Below are positions 46,855 to 57,803 of a stretch of DNA of 64,000 nt, piece after piece. Both the position numbers and the translations under genes were made by a program. Under the pieces are notes generated by a model. The model was not told where the DNA came from and did no database searches. It saw nothing but the letters and a program-made list of their open reading frames with translations. The number at the start of each line of letters is the position of its first letter. Positions within the stretch are counted from its first letter, which is position 1. Origin of the DNA: Clavulina sp. PMI_390 (taxonomy: Eukaryota; Basidiomycota; Agaricomycetes; Cantharellales; Hydnaceae). Location of the stretch: the NCBI GenBank assembly GCA_015039315.1, contig WIDE01000016.1, forward strand, positions 221,706-285,705. The letters run 5' to 3'.

Positions 46855-48717
46855 TTAAACCGCAGTGGCGAAACCTAGGAACAAAGAGGTCAGTGAACTA
46901 AACTCCAGAAAAAGGTCAACGCTCGAAAACCTACCAATGCGGCTGTTGGTGGTGTCATAAACAGAGTACTATAGAGGATGAGACGAGTTTGATTTGGGAG
47001 TCAGCGATGGTCGCGCTTCAGGACGTTCTCACGACGAAGACTTACGTAGTTCTCCAAGAACTTCTGGCCAATGATGAAATTGACGAGGGACTGGAAGAGA
47101 CCACCATCGTTGATCCAGGAGTAGTAAGTGCCAGTGGTAAGACCAAAGTTGTCGTATTGGGCGGTGGGCACGAGATACTGGTCGGGAGTGAGCGTGAACG
47201 CGCCAGTACCAATGTGGATGGTGATGGTCTGACTGCAAACATTGGTCATCGAATCAGCTGAAGAGTTGCGGCGGGTGGATGAAGGAGAATTTTTGCTTAC
47301 GTAGGCTTGGTGGTGAACGAAGCGAGACCTGAGCTTGAGTCCGTCGAGCCGCCAGTAGCGGAGAGGAATTTGTTGTAAGCCAGGACAGGAAGGTAGATCA
47401 AAGTTGTTCCCTAATCCCGTGGCAATCTCTCGTTAGAATGGGAGATATTGCAATAGGTCTTTGTGGTAGGAGATTTGCACATACAGTGTCGACGATCGCG
47501 CTGTCACCACTGGCAAGCAAAGTAGTGGTGCCATAAGTGATTGTGCCAACATCCACACCCCAGTAGCTGAGAAGCAGTAGCAACAAATATTAGAAGTGTT
47601 TAGCAAAGTGGAAGCATACTCTCGATAGGAGGCACGTACTAGCTGTAGGGGGAGACGGTGCTCTTGGCCACCCAGATGAGGGAACCAGTGTAGAGGGTGG
47701 AGTCAGTGCCGCCAATAGTCAAAGCACCGTTCGCATCGGATGCGTCCTGTATTCACGAGGGGACCCATCAAAAAGGGGCCAAGGAGAGGCGAAACTTAGG
47801 TACTCACACTACCACTGATGGGAGCGAAGTGAACACCAAGAACCTCAGTGCTCTGCATAGGCGGGAAAGAGTCAACGACAGACGGCGACACATAGAAGAA
47901 ACGACAGCCTCCTTACGATAATGCCAGCCGACTTGAGAGCGTCCATCCAGGTTGGCACGGTCGTCAAGCCCGAAACAGTGCCTTCAGTAAGGATGACAGG
48001 GCCGAATCCGATAATACTACACAAGTTGGTTCATGAACACCGGATTCATTAATATAGTGACAAGCAGGAGTAGTTACCCGTCGTATCCGGTGAAGCCACT
48101 GGAGCTAGTGGCGGCACCAAAGTACTGGGGAACGGTAAGACCACCGAGACTGACCTTCAATCACAGTTACAAGATATCAGTACATATGTGAGGCGAAGAT
48201 GTTGAGGTCACTCACGTTGTCCTTGTACACGTTACCCTTGACAGAGCCAGAACCATAGGTCAAGGTGAACGTGTCTGAAGTAGCAGTTGCGGTGCTGCTC
48301 TTGACATATTTGGTCAGCGCACCAGTCTACCAACAGAATCCGCAAAGAGGAATATTCCCATCACGTTAGTTTTCACTGTCAAGAATCCCATGATGCTTTG
48401 ATAGCACTCACCCAGGTGTTCGAGGACCCAGTGTCAACGATGAGGTTGAAGACTTGGTTCCCAATGGTCACGGGCGCGAGATAGGTGACGTCTGCGTTCG
48501 TGACGGGCGCGCTCCCAGTCGTAGCAGCAGAAGAAGCGAAGGATTTGCCACGAGCAGTGTCGAGCTTGACAAGGTTCTTGGCAGTCAGGCCCGGGTTCGC
48601 AGCCTTTTTGATAGGAACCTTGACGACATTCTCGCGTCCAGAGATGGGAGAGGCGGCAGTGAGGCTGGCAAGGCCACTAGCGAGGGCCAAATAGGCGAGG
48701 TGACGGGCAGAGACCAT
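46855..48717 (-). CDS. Aspartic protease 2 (family A1, subfamily I)
   Basis: Secreted pepsin-like endopeptidase, close paralogue of protease 1. Signal peptide MVSARHLAYLALASGLASLTAA, prosegment VPIKKAANPGLTAKN, first catalytic motif LIVDTGSSNTW (Thr where protease 1 has Leu-Trp spacing SSNLW), flap tyrosine in the YGSGSVKG-type segment, second catalytic motif AIVDTGTTLIYLP, and FIIGQKFLENY near the C-terminus. Exon layout follows protease 1 intron by intron, with flanks also duplicated, so the pair arose by a whole-unit duplication. The frame is intact. The two probably have overlapping specificity, unless the prosegment or surface-loop differences matter. Confidence 0.92.
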
Positions 48718-49777
48718 TTTGATGACGAGATGCAGAAGCAGGAGGAGAGAGCTCGGAGGTCGGGCTGGAGAGCTCAAGACCAGCAGACTAGGGAGGGTTA
48801 TATACTGCGCTGCGCTACTTGGGTGACCATGTGGGCGCTGTGGAAGTGTCCACCTGATACCATCATTCACTGCATCTCCAGAATAGATTGCGAATGTTCC
48901 GCAACGGAAGGGGAACGCGCACTAGGGAACATTTTGTGTGGTTGCAGGCTCGACAGAACCAATAGCCTGAGAATGAAAAACAACCCATGTGGTAGATCAA
49001 TATCTTCCTTATTGCCCTGTAAGGATAGGGGTTACCAAGTTTGCTTAGCGACAAACTTCACAATGTGTCTACTACCATAGCTTTGAGTACGTCCGGGACG
49101 TCAAAGCAGCTGGTTGGAGTGGAAGTGCAGATCAGACGCTCCACAGGCACAGAATAAGCTCTACAATGTCTTTCTCAAGCTTGACAGCAAGGAACTGCCT
49201 CAGAAGCAGAAATTCGCGTGCATCAGCCCGAAGCCAAGACCCATCATAACAGAGCTCGCGTGGCATGTAGATCCATGCAAGCTATTTATAGTCACTGAAT
49301 GCGAAGAAGTTCGTTAATGCGCGTTTGGTCTTACTACGCCGGCCGCGAAAGAAGAGGGGTCAAGGTGCAATGAGTTGAAGTCGCTCGGTCGGTCGATTGA
49401 GGAAGCGTGTTCGTGTTGTTTGGCTGTATTGATTAATACCCACACTCCCTCGGTCATCATAAACGGCTGAGTGGGAAGACAGAAAATTATCTGATAATGA
49501 GATAATCTATCCGAAAGATCGCACCATTCTCACAGGATAAAGACGCAGACAGGGATGTGCATTACGATTAAGAAATATGCTGTGCTCGTACATGTAGGAG
49601 GTAAAAGAACAAGGAAACAGGGTATGATAGTCATTTTGGCACTGACAATGCGTGCGTGCGAGGCGAGGCAGCTGGAAAAAAAGCCCAGGACATGGAATTA
49701 TTGAACGAACAAAAAAAAAAAAGAGAATGAGCACGAAATGTGTTGAAAAAGCAGGCAAAGTGCAATTATGAAGGATT
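48718..49777. other. Intergenic upstream of protease 2
   Basis: Promoter and upstream part of duplication unit 2, ending against the PPTase stop codon. No separate gene. Confidence 0.6.
48798..48804 (-). promoter_or_regulatory. TATA box of protease 2
   Basis: TATATAA on the coding strand, about 81 bp upstream of the ATG, matching protease 1. Confidence 0.6.
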
Positions 49778-51597
49778 CTATTTGGGGCGCCCCGTTCCGC
49801 CAGTGGCTGTTGCTGCGGACCCTGTGACCGCCGATCTAGACATCGATGGGCGAGTGGGGGTGGAGTGGCCGCCTGCAGCGTACGCCTGAGCGGCAGCGGC
49901 AGCACGGGGAGGTATTAAATGTGGGGGAAGATTACCCGTTGTCGTGGTGATAGGGGGGACTGAAGAAGAATACTGGGGATAGTCATAGTCCTCGCGCGTA
50001 CGTCGACTGGACGAGGAAGAAGAGGAGGTGGGGATGACGGGGATGATGGGCGGCGTGGGAGACACGCGAGGGATATTTTTGATAGGAGTGCTGTTTTTAC
50101 TCGTCGGTTGTGTGGAAGACGCGCGGGGCCAAGAGGCGCTCTCTCGTCCCTCTCGTTCCGAGCCCGAGTTACGACTTGGAGGCGATGCGTACGTGGTAGG
50201 ACCCGCGGCGCCTACATTGATGGTGGAGGTGGTGGTGCTGGCGCTAACACCACTTGCAGCGGCTGCTTTCTCCTCAGCTTGTCGCATTGTCAGCGCATTG
50301 TTCATCGTCGGATATCCCAGATTCCACACGCGTTCCACAAGCGTGTCCACATTGAGAAATCTGAGCCACTCATCCATCCGGTCACCGCGGTCGTTCCACG
50401 TAAACTTGTTCGCGTTTCCACCACGGTGGATTGCGCACGCGACCTGATACTGGTACGTCTTGTTTTGGAGCCTTCCGGAATGAGAAACGCGCGCGACAAA
50501 GAGCTTGAACTCCCAACCCCACATGGGTTGCTCGTCCAACCAAACACGCTCTGACGCGACATCAAAGCATACTCTCCGCCAGTCAAACCCGGATCGGAGC
50601 GGTTGCCCGATAGCCTTCATTAACGCTTCCTTGAGCGTCCATAAAATGAAGACGCGGCCTAGAACGCGATCGCGAGTGACGCCTTCTGCTGGGTCTTCGC
50701 GCAGTCCTTCGCGTTCCATATCACAGAGCTGTGCAGTTGTGACAAGCGGCAGTGGCGATACACGCGGAAAAGCGACGACAGGAGAGCAAGATCACCATCA
50801 TGAGAAGCCGCGCCAGAGCTGCTGACTCGATAGAGCGAGGGAAAATATACGTACTTTGTGTGATATAGAGTCGATATACACGTCAAGAGGGATATGCTTG
50901 GAGAGATGGATGCGGCGGATGTCGCACCCAACTTGCGCCACGCGATCCTCTCGACCTAGAGCAAAAGCAAAAGAAACAACCTGCTCCGATCGCGAAGCAC
51001 TGAAGCCTATTGCTTTTTCTATTGTTGGAGCAATCTACATCGCAAAAGAACATCATAGAAGGAATCCACCAACAAACACGCACCATCCCCCCCCAAAAAG
51101 TGAGATGACGGCAAAAGAAAGCTATGACGAGAGAGACATACCAAGTGAGGTTTTTGGCCATCTTCATTTCCTCGGATCGTCCATGCTCCGGGGGGTACTC
51201 CTCTTTGGTTCATAATGATATGTGGGATGAGACGCCCGATCATACATCCTAGATATCCATCGGCCCACCGACCCCATAAAATCAGCAAAAGAAGAGTTGC
51301 AACCACGTCATTATATTGCGCACACTTTATGAAGCGAAGCAGCCACTCACCAGCGACATCCATCTGAGTGGACGTTTTATTGAGCCTTAGAAGCTTTTCC
51401 TGGGATGCTGGGTCTAGGCAATCATAGAAAAGTTGAAATGCCTAAAAGGAAGGAGCCAAATCTTTGCCATGAGGAATACATCAGCGGCGGTTGATGAGGG
51501 ACTCTGAACGCACAGATGTGGGAGGGAGGTGGTCTATAGTGACGATCCAGCAGTAGAGAGAGGGGCCGGTTTCTATACCAGTACTAGGCGGGGGCAT
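49778..51597 (-). CDS. 4'-Phosphopantetheinyl transferase with long C-terminal tail (470 aa)
   Basis: Transfers the phosphopantetheine arm of CoA to carrier proteins (fatty acid, polyketide, nonribosomal peptide or Lys2-type synthases). Exons 51514-51597, 51351-51441, 51142-51248, 50855-51034 and 49778-50728 total 1413 nt in phase. Motifs in order: KPHL, GFSASRSEQVVSFAFA (the substrate/CoA strand), the Mg-binding VGCDIRRI, and WTLKEALMKAIGQPL with the catalytic W-x2-KEA pattern. After the domain comes a tail of roughly 190 residues rich in Ser, Thr, Ala, Pro and Arg, which is unusual for this family. It sits between aspartic proteases 2 and 3 in the same orientation. Partner carrier proteins are not in the window. 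Confidence 0.85.
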
Positions 51598-52538
51598 TGG
51601 CCGAGCAGACTAGCGAGGATGAGGGAGCAGAAGATCGGGGAAAGGCCAAGAAAAGAGATGGAGTGGGCAGCTAAGAGCAGAAATGCGAGGGTATACGAGT
51701 GCAGAAATGCGGTAATCGGGGCTGAAAGCAACAGATGCGAGAATTATAGGGCCGTAAGTGTCCGAGCTCGTGCGCTCTCAGCGTGTGTGGGTCCGTCTAG
51801 GGTGATGATGCAGTTGGTGCGTTTTGCAAAGATAGAGAGCAAGATCGTGAAAAAAGACTGGCGCAGGGGCGAGTGGGCGCCTGTAGAGGGCTGTCGAGCA
51901 CGAGGGGTTAGTGCAAAGGAGTACACGAACAAGAGGCAAGAGGTCCTTTATGAGGGTTGACTACTCGAGTGTGGCGATGCAGTTGCCAAATTGGGGGACC
52001 TGACTCCTCTTCGGGCCCGAGGCTTGCCAGCCCATTGCGACCACAAAATCCACGACTTATTAGCACGGGGCAACACAAGGGCCAATATGCCAAGATGTAG
52101 TAACAAGGCAGTGCAAAGAGTCGCAGCAGTAATATTGTTGTTTGGCGAACCCAATCTTTCCCCGATGGCAAGGAAGCGAGTCGGCAGGTCCGGGGTTTCT
52201 GTGGCGCTGAATGCACCCTCCGATCGTCCCATCCGGAAGGCCCGATCGTACCTCTCACTGTCGCATTGACGTAGTCTGCATAGCCCGCGCGTTGTCAGAC
52301 ACTGCGGGGAAGTCGCTCCTTCCTTGATATGAGACGGGATGTGTCATCAATCAGGTACCCAGAACTGTGGGATTGACCGCCGCGCAGCAGCCACTCTGAC
52401 CGCTCGCCGAAAACGAAAACGAGCATATGAAAGGATTAATTTGGAGGTAGCCGACAATGGGATTCCATTGTTACGTAGTTATTCGCGATACAAATACAAG
52501 ATGACCATGGCCACGACTGTGCAATACATGCAGCTGAC
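51598..52538. other. Intergenic
   Basis: PPTase promoter side and 3' flank of protease 3. No supported gene. Confidence 0.5.
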
Positions 52539-54067
52539 TCAAGTGCGAGTAGCGAAACCAATGCGAGAGTTCGTCGTGTCATAGACGGAGTAGTAGTTCT
52601 CGAGGAACTTTTGGCCAATGATAAAATTGACATTGGCAGCGTTGGTGCCTCCATTGTTGATCCAGGAGTAGTAGTAACTGCTGGATAGGCCAAAGTGCGC
52701 ACTGAAAATCGCATGAACTCGTGGTTAGTATTCTATCGGAACGGATATCAAAGGAAAAAGAGAAATGGTACGCACTATTGGGCGAGAGGTACAAGGTACT
52801 GAGCAGGGGTTAAGGGGTAGTTGACCAATCCAATCTTCATAATGAAGTTTCCTGTGGGCTTAGTGCTGAACCTGGCGAATCCACTGTATGAGTCCGTCAC
52901 ACCTCCAGCGACGCGGAGGAAGGTGCTATAGGCCGAAGTGGGGATGTAGAGGAGCGTTGTTCCGGTATCAACAATAGCGTTGGCAGAACCTTGGAGCAAG
53001 GTTGAACCGTAGGTCAGGCCAGCAGTGGTAATACCCCAGTAGCTACAAATGATGGACAGGACTATAGATCAGAGATCAAGTAAAATAGAGACGAGAAAAG
53101 TCCTCACAAGGAATAGGGGTATGTAGTACTTTTGGGGAAGTAGGTGAGGGTGCCGGTATACTTCCTGGTATCAACACCACCAAGAGTGAGCTCGCCGTTG
53201 GCGTCGTCGGTGTCAGAGCCAATCTCGGGAGCAAAGTACACCCCAAGAACTTCAGCGGCCTAGATCATCGACATTAGAGTCTTGTCCACAGGAGCAAAGG
53301 ACGAAAGAGCATACGATTATGCCTGCGCTTTTGAGGTTGTTCATGAACGTAGGGACGGTGCTCAGTCCAGAGACGGTGCCCTGGGTGAGACCAACGGGGC
53401 CAAATCCAATAATCCCATCAACACCCCGGAACCCAGAAGCTGATGACGCTGAGCCAAAGGACTGTTTAGCTACAGTAAGGCCAGCATACGAAACCTGGCA
53501 TGCAGAGCCATAGAAATGAATTAGGATAACAACCGAGGAGGGCGCGCAGAGAAACGTACGGGGCCAGTCCTCTCCGTGCCGGAGACGCTACCAGAGCCGT
53601 ACCTGACTGAGAATGTACCACCAGCGGCTACTCCACAGGTAGAAGGCTTGGTGCTACCTGCGCCAGCCTGTATCAGATAGAGGATATGAAAGTCGAATCA
53701 GCATAATGCTTCATCTCATGCCCCCCAAAGGCAGCAACGGGTCACAGATTAGAAAGATACTGACCCACAAGTTCGAAGAGCCGGTATCCACAATAAGCTT
53801 GAAGCTTTGCGTGCAGATGTTAACGACGGCGATGTAGCTAACGTCTTGATTGAATCCTATGCCACTTGACGTGCGCTTCTCGAATGTGCGGCCGTTGTAA
53901 TGCGCAATGCGTCCCTGATCACGCTCCACGACATCCTTGGCAGTGAAACTATTGCCAGAAGTGCCCTTCGCGACGGGGATAGTGACGAAAGGATCAGGCG
54001 CAGGCGCAGCAATGACGAATGAGGCGATGGAGGCAGCGAGGGCCAGGTGGGACACAAGGTGAACCAT
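52539..54067 (-). CDS. Aspartic protease 3 (family A1, subfamily II)
   Basis: Secreted pepsin-like endopeptidase. Signal peptide MVHLVSHLALAASIASFVIA, prosegment with VPIKK-type core replaced by IPVAKGTSGNSFTAKD, then a Kex2-type site (GRTFEKR-TSSG). First catalytic motif LIVDTGSSNLW, flap tyrosine in FSVRYGSGSVSG, second catalytic motif AIVDTGTTLLYIP, and NFIIGQKFLENYYS ending RIGFATRT. It has a Cys before the first motif (VNICTQSF) and another in STCGVAAGG; these could form a disulfide that proteases 1 and 2 cannot. Intact frame. Upstream it carries the conserved promoter block shared with proteases 4 and 6. Confidence 0.92.
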
Positions 54068-54140
54068 ATTGATGACTCGCTAGCGGGTATGGGATCAAGC
54101 TGAGCTGGGGGAAAATCGCTAGCAGTGAGATATGCGACAC

Positions 54141-54147
54141 TTATATC
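54141..54147 (-). promoter_or_regulatory. TATA-like box of protease 3
   Basis: GATATAA on the coding strand, about 74 bp upstream of the ATG. Confidence 0.5.
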
Positions 54148-54220
54148 TGCTAGCACAAGATTCAAGCGCCAATATTTTTCATATTTTTCTCATCGCCAAG
54201 GACAAAATCAGGTGAATATG

Positions 54221-54310
54221 TGGATCCGTTGTGCGGATAGAAGCACAGGGGGCCGACAAGGCAAATAGTAACTTGTGAGGAAGCATGGTACAGGGGCAAG
54301 CGAAATCGAT
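54221..54310 (-). promoter_or_regulatory. Conserved upstream block, copy at protease 3
   Basis: About 90 bp shared with the upstream regions of proteases 4 and 6. Shared words on the plus strand include TGTGCGG...GAAGCA, a CAAAT, GAAGCATG and GGGG...GCAAGCGA. It begins about 154 bp upstream of the ATG. Confidence 0.6.
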
Positions 54311-55452
54311 GATGCGGCCAGTTGTTGCTGAAATCCGATGCCAGTGGCGAGCACTTTTTTCACAACCTCAGGTTTGTTTGCGAGGTTGTGGGCTCGCAGT
54401 CAGCTGACAGAAAGCCCGCTCAGATGAATTTATGGACGAGTAATCAAAAGACGCGGCCAGGGTCCTAGCGATTGATACACGAGGGCGGACAAATATAGTC
54501 CAGACTCAGATGCGTGATCGGACGGAAGAAGTGCCTTCTCATTTGTATTAGGTCGTCGGTCATCACACCAACAAACACTGCATTTCCAACTGGGTGGAGC
54601 GCGGATGGTACTGCCACTGGTTGAGGCCTCCACATTACACTGATATATCATCCTTCCACTTGCGTGAAACAAATCAAGACTAGCTGCTCCATACTGTCAA
54701 GCTGGAATGACCTGAACTTGAGGCTTTGCCCTGGGCTCACCTGCTCCTGCCTCATGTCCGAGGGCTCAATGCCGCCATGGGAGACTTATGATCACGGCAT
54801 TGACTCGATCGAGGTGTCTGGTCACGAACCAAAATTCTTCATTTCCCAATTCGTTAAGCAGTGCTTGCATACGCGACCCATAACAAATTTCTAGAAGCCA
54901 TGGCGCCAAACATGCGTGTTCTGCCGGTGCCTGAGTGTATTTCATTTTTTTTACGTTGACCCACACCCATGCTCTACTGTATGTGTGTTCCAATTTGATC
55001 GTTGTCTTGGCTGGGCTATGATAATTCAGAGGAAGTTCCAATATTTGACAGCTCGTTGTCTCCACCCCAGACCAGTTCTGATCCTTCTGTGGGTACTTTC
55101 GGAGTCTGACTTGCTTCTATTTTTTTTCTAGATCTTTTGATCTCCACTTCCGAGTTTCAATACCTTGTCCTCTCTGCTTGGCCTGCTCTTGACCCGTGAA
55201 AATAAGTTGACCTATTGGATCATGCACCTGTCGCTCACAAGTGAGCTTCGTGTGTAGAAGATTCTGCGACAAAAAAAATGGCGCCATCTCACAACTGAAT
55301 TCACCTCAGCACGTCAAGCGTAGCATTCTGTGCTTCGACTCATGGCATTGTGAGCTGAAAGTGAGATCCAAAGCACGGCCACAACAGCTACTCCTATATA
55401 ATAAAATCGCAGAACTTCGAGGTCACCAACACTATAGCAAATACGTTGCTGC

Positions 55453-56997
55453 CTAAGCGCGAGGGGCGAACCCAATACGAGAGTTGGTGGTGTCATACAC
55501 CGAGTAGTAGTTTTCGAGGAACTTCTGGCCAATGATGAAGTTGACATCGGCAGTGTTGGGACCACCATTGACGATCCAGGAGTAGTGATATCCGGAAGGA
55601 AGCCCGAAGTATTTGCTATGGGGGCGGAGAGCGTGAGCGATGGGCCAAAGTACGGGCACTTCTTAAGAATGAAGGGACAAGGAAAGTGTGACACGCACTA
55701 TTGGGCAGCAGGCACGAGGTATTGAGCAGGTGTCAAGGGGTAGTTGACCGACCCAATCTTGAAGTTGAAGTTTTTGGTGGGGGCGGTCTTGAACCTGGTG
55801 ACACCAGTCGACTGGTCAGCCTCACCACCAGCGGTCTTGATGAACTCGGCGTAGGCCGAGGCAGGAATCTGGATGAGGGTCGTTCCGGTGTCGACAATGG
55901 CGTTAGCATGGCCTTGGAGCGGAGTCGAGCCGTAGGTAAGGCCAGCAGTGGCAATGCCCCAGTAGCTATATACAAGAAGTAAACATCAGCTAGGAAAGCG
56001 GATAGGTGAAGGGAGTGCAGTTTACCGGGAGTAAGGGGACGTGGTGCTCTTGGGGAAATAGGTGATTGTACCAGTATGCTTTTTGGAGTCAACACCGCCG
56101 AGAGTGATCTCCCCGTTGGCATCATCAGTGTCAGAGCCCTTTTCAGGAGCAAAGTACATCCCGACAACCTCAGTAGGCTAAACGATCAATAGTCAGTACC
56201 CACCCATTGCGTCCGACGGATGAAGAACGTACAATTTTGTGTTGCTTATAAAGGTTGTTCATGAAAGTAGGAACAGTCTTTAGACCCGAGACAGTTTCCT
56301 CAGTGAGGTCGACAGGGCCAAAACCGATGATACCATCGACATTGTTAAACCCAGTTGCTTCCGAAGCGGAACCAAACGATTGTTTGGCTATCGTGATGCC
56401 ACCGTATGAAACCTAGGACGAGCGAATTGCATGAATTAGTTAGAGCCAACAGCTATTCAGATCATGGATGAATTGGCATACGGGACCAGTCTTCTCTATT
56501 CCAGAGACTTTACCCGATCCGTAGGAGACAGCGAATTTTCCACCAGCAGGTGTGCCGCAACTGGAAGCGACCTTGGCCCCAGCGCCGGCCTATTTTGGAT
56601 AGAAGGCAACGTGCGACTCGCGTCAGTATCCTGTCCTAGCCCTTCTATTGACGAGAATCAGGAAGTCGATCAAAGCAAGAGCGGTACTGACCCAGAGGTT
56701 AGACGAGCCAGTATCGATCACGAGTTTGAAGGTCTGCGAACAAATTTGGACCTTAGCTATATAGCTAGAGTCCTGGTTGTAGCCGAGGCCATTCCGCTCC
56801 CAACGTTTCTCAAGCGTGCGCTCGTTGTAGGATGCAAGACGGTTCCTATCACGCTCGACGAGGTCCTTGGCAGAAGTTTTGTCACCGGAGGTACGCTTCT
56901 GCACAGGGATAGTGACAGTAGAGCCGGGGGCGGGAGCAGCAACGACGAAGGAGGCGATGGAGGCAATGATTGCCAGCTGGGACACAAGTCGGACCAT
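55453..56997 (-). CDS. Aspartic protease 4 (family A1, subfamily II)
   Basis: Secreted pepsin-like endopeptidase. Signal peptide MVRLVSQLAIIASIASFVVA, prosegment IPVQKRTSGDKTSAKD, Kex2-type site ERTLEKR-WERN. First catalytic motif LVIDTGSSNLW, flap tyrosine in FAVSYGSGKVSG, second catalytic motif AIVDTGTTLIQIP (Gln where others have Tyr), and NFIIGQKFLENYYS ending RIGFAPRA. The Cys pair (VQICSQTF and SSCGTPAGG) is present. Intact frame with the same exon layout as protease 3. The start is the ATG at MVRLVSQ; an in-frame ATG 24 codons upstream would spoil the signal peptide. Confidence 0.92.
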
Positions 56998-57070
56998 GGT
57001 GATGACTCGACAATCACTTTGTGGGGAGAACTTGAGTTGAAGAGCTGTGGGGATGAGGAAGCGAGGCACT

Positions 57071-57077
57071 ATTTATA
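57071..57077 (-). promoter_or_regulatory. TATA box of protease 4
   Basis: TATAAAT on the coding strand, about 74 bp upstream of the ATG. Confidence 0.65.
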
Positions 57078-57154
57078 CCTACTCGCCAAGGATTAGGGCG
57101 CCAATTTTGTTGAAATTCTCCGAATTTCCAAAGGAAATCAAAACTGGTGGAGAT

Positions 57155-57252
57155 GTGAGGTCCCTGTGCGGTGGAAGCAGATTGGCCTAATGAGACAAAT
57201 CATATTTTCTTGCAAAGCATGTATACGGCGAGGGGCAGCCGCAAGCGATGAT
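57155..57252 (-). promoter_or_regulatory. Conserved upstream block, copy at protease 4
   Basis: Counterpart of the block at proteases 3 and 6. It begins about 158 bp upstream of the ATG. Confidence 0.6.
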
Positions 57253-57803
57253 CCACTCATGTTCTACGTAAAATCGATGGCGGTGGTCAATTCTTTCCAT
57301 GGCTTCAACCCTGTCCAAGAACAATCAGCTGATGCTTTTTTGACAGGATGAGCTCCAAGGACTTGAGGACGAGCAAGCCCAACATGCGACGAGCTGCAAG
57401 CTCTATAGCACATAATAAGAAGCGGGGACGATAGTGACTGATTTCGAAGAGTTCATTGCTTGGTGGGTTTATCACTCTAGTGCAAGTCTAATCTTTGTTT
57501 ATGCTTGGCACTCGCTGGCGAGCCAAATAAAGCGAGCAGACATGAATGAGGCTGTGGTGGGAGCTGCAAAAGCTCGAGGATTGTCGGTACTGGGGGACAT
57601 CGGGCCAGTTCACCGCCTTCTCTGCTCATGCGAGATCGATGGTAGAGACTCCACACCATTTTCCAATGATGAACGTGTGTTCTTTCGAGAGTTACGCAAC
57701 AACACGTGGACGAAAAGTCAAGGTAAGCTACATTTACAGAAAGCTCGGGTACCAATGCGTATGGCCAGCCTGCAACTGGCATAAAAAGTTTTGATGCCAT
57801 ATC

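Larger units (their letters stand above)
46786..49765. repeat. Tandem duplication unit 2 (aspartic protease gene 2 plus flanks)
   Basis: Second copy of the unit described for protease 1. It carries roughly 110 extra bases near 49.51-49.62 kb relative to unit 1. Its upstream end abuts the 3' end of the PPTase gene. Confidence 0.75.
54068..55452. other. Intergenic between proteases 3 and 4
   Basis: Contains the protease 3 promoter and conserved block. A segment near 54793-54840, in the 3' flank of protease 4, resembles 60036-60075 in the 3' flank of protease 6, again pointing to duplication. No gene seen. Confidence 0.5.
56998..57803. other. Intergenic between proteases 4 and 5
   Basis: Promoter and conserved block of protease 4, then the 3' flank of protease 5. 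Nothing else supported. Confidence 0.5.
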
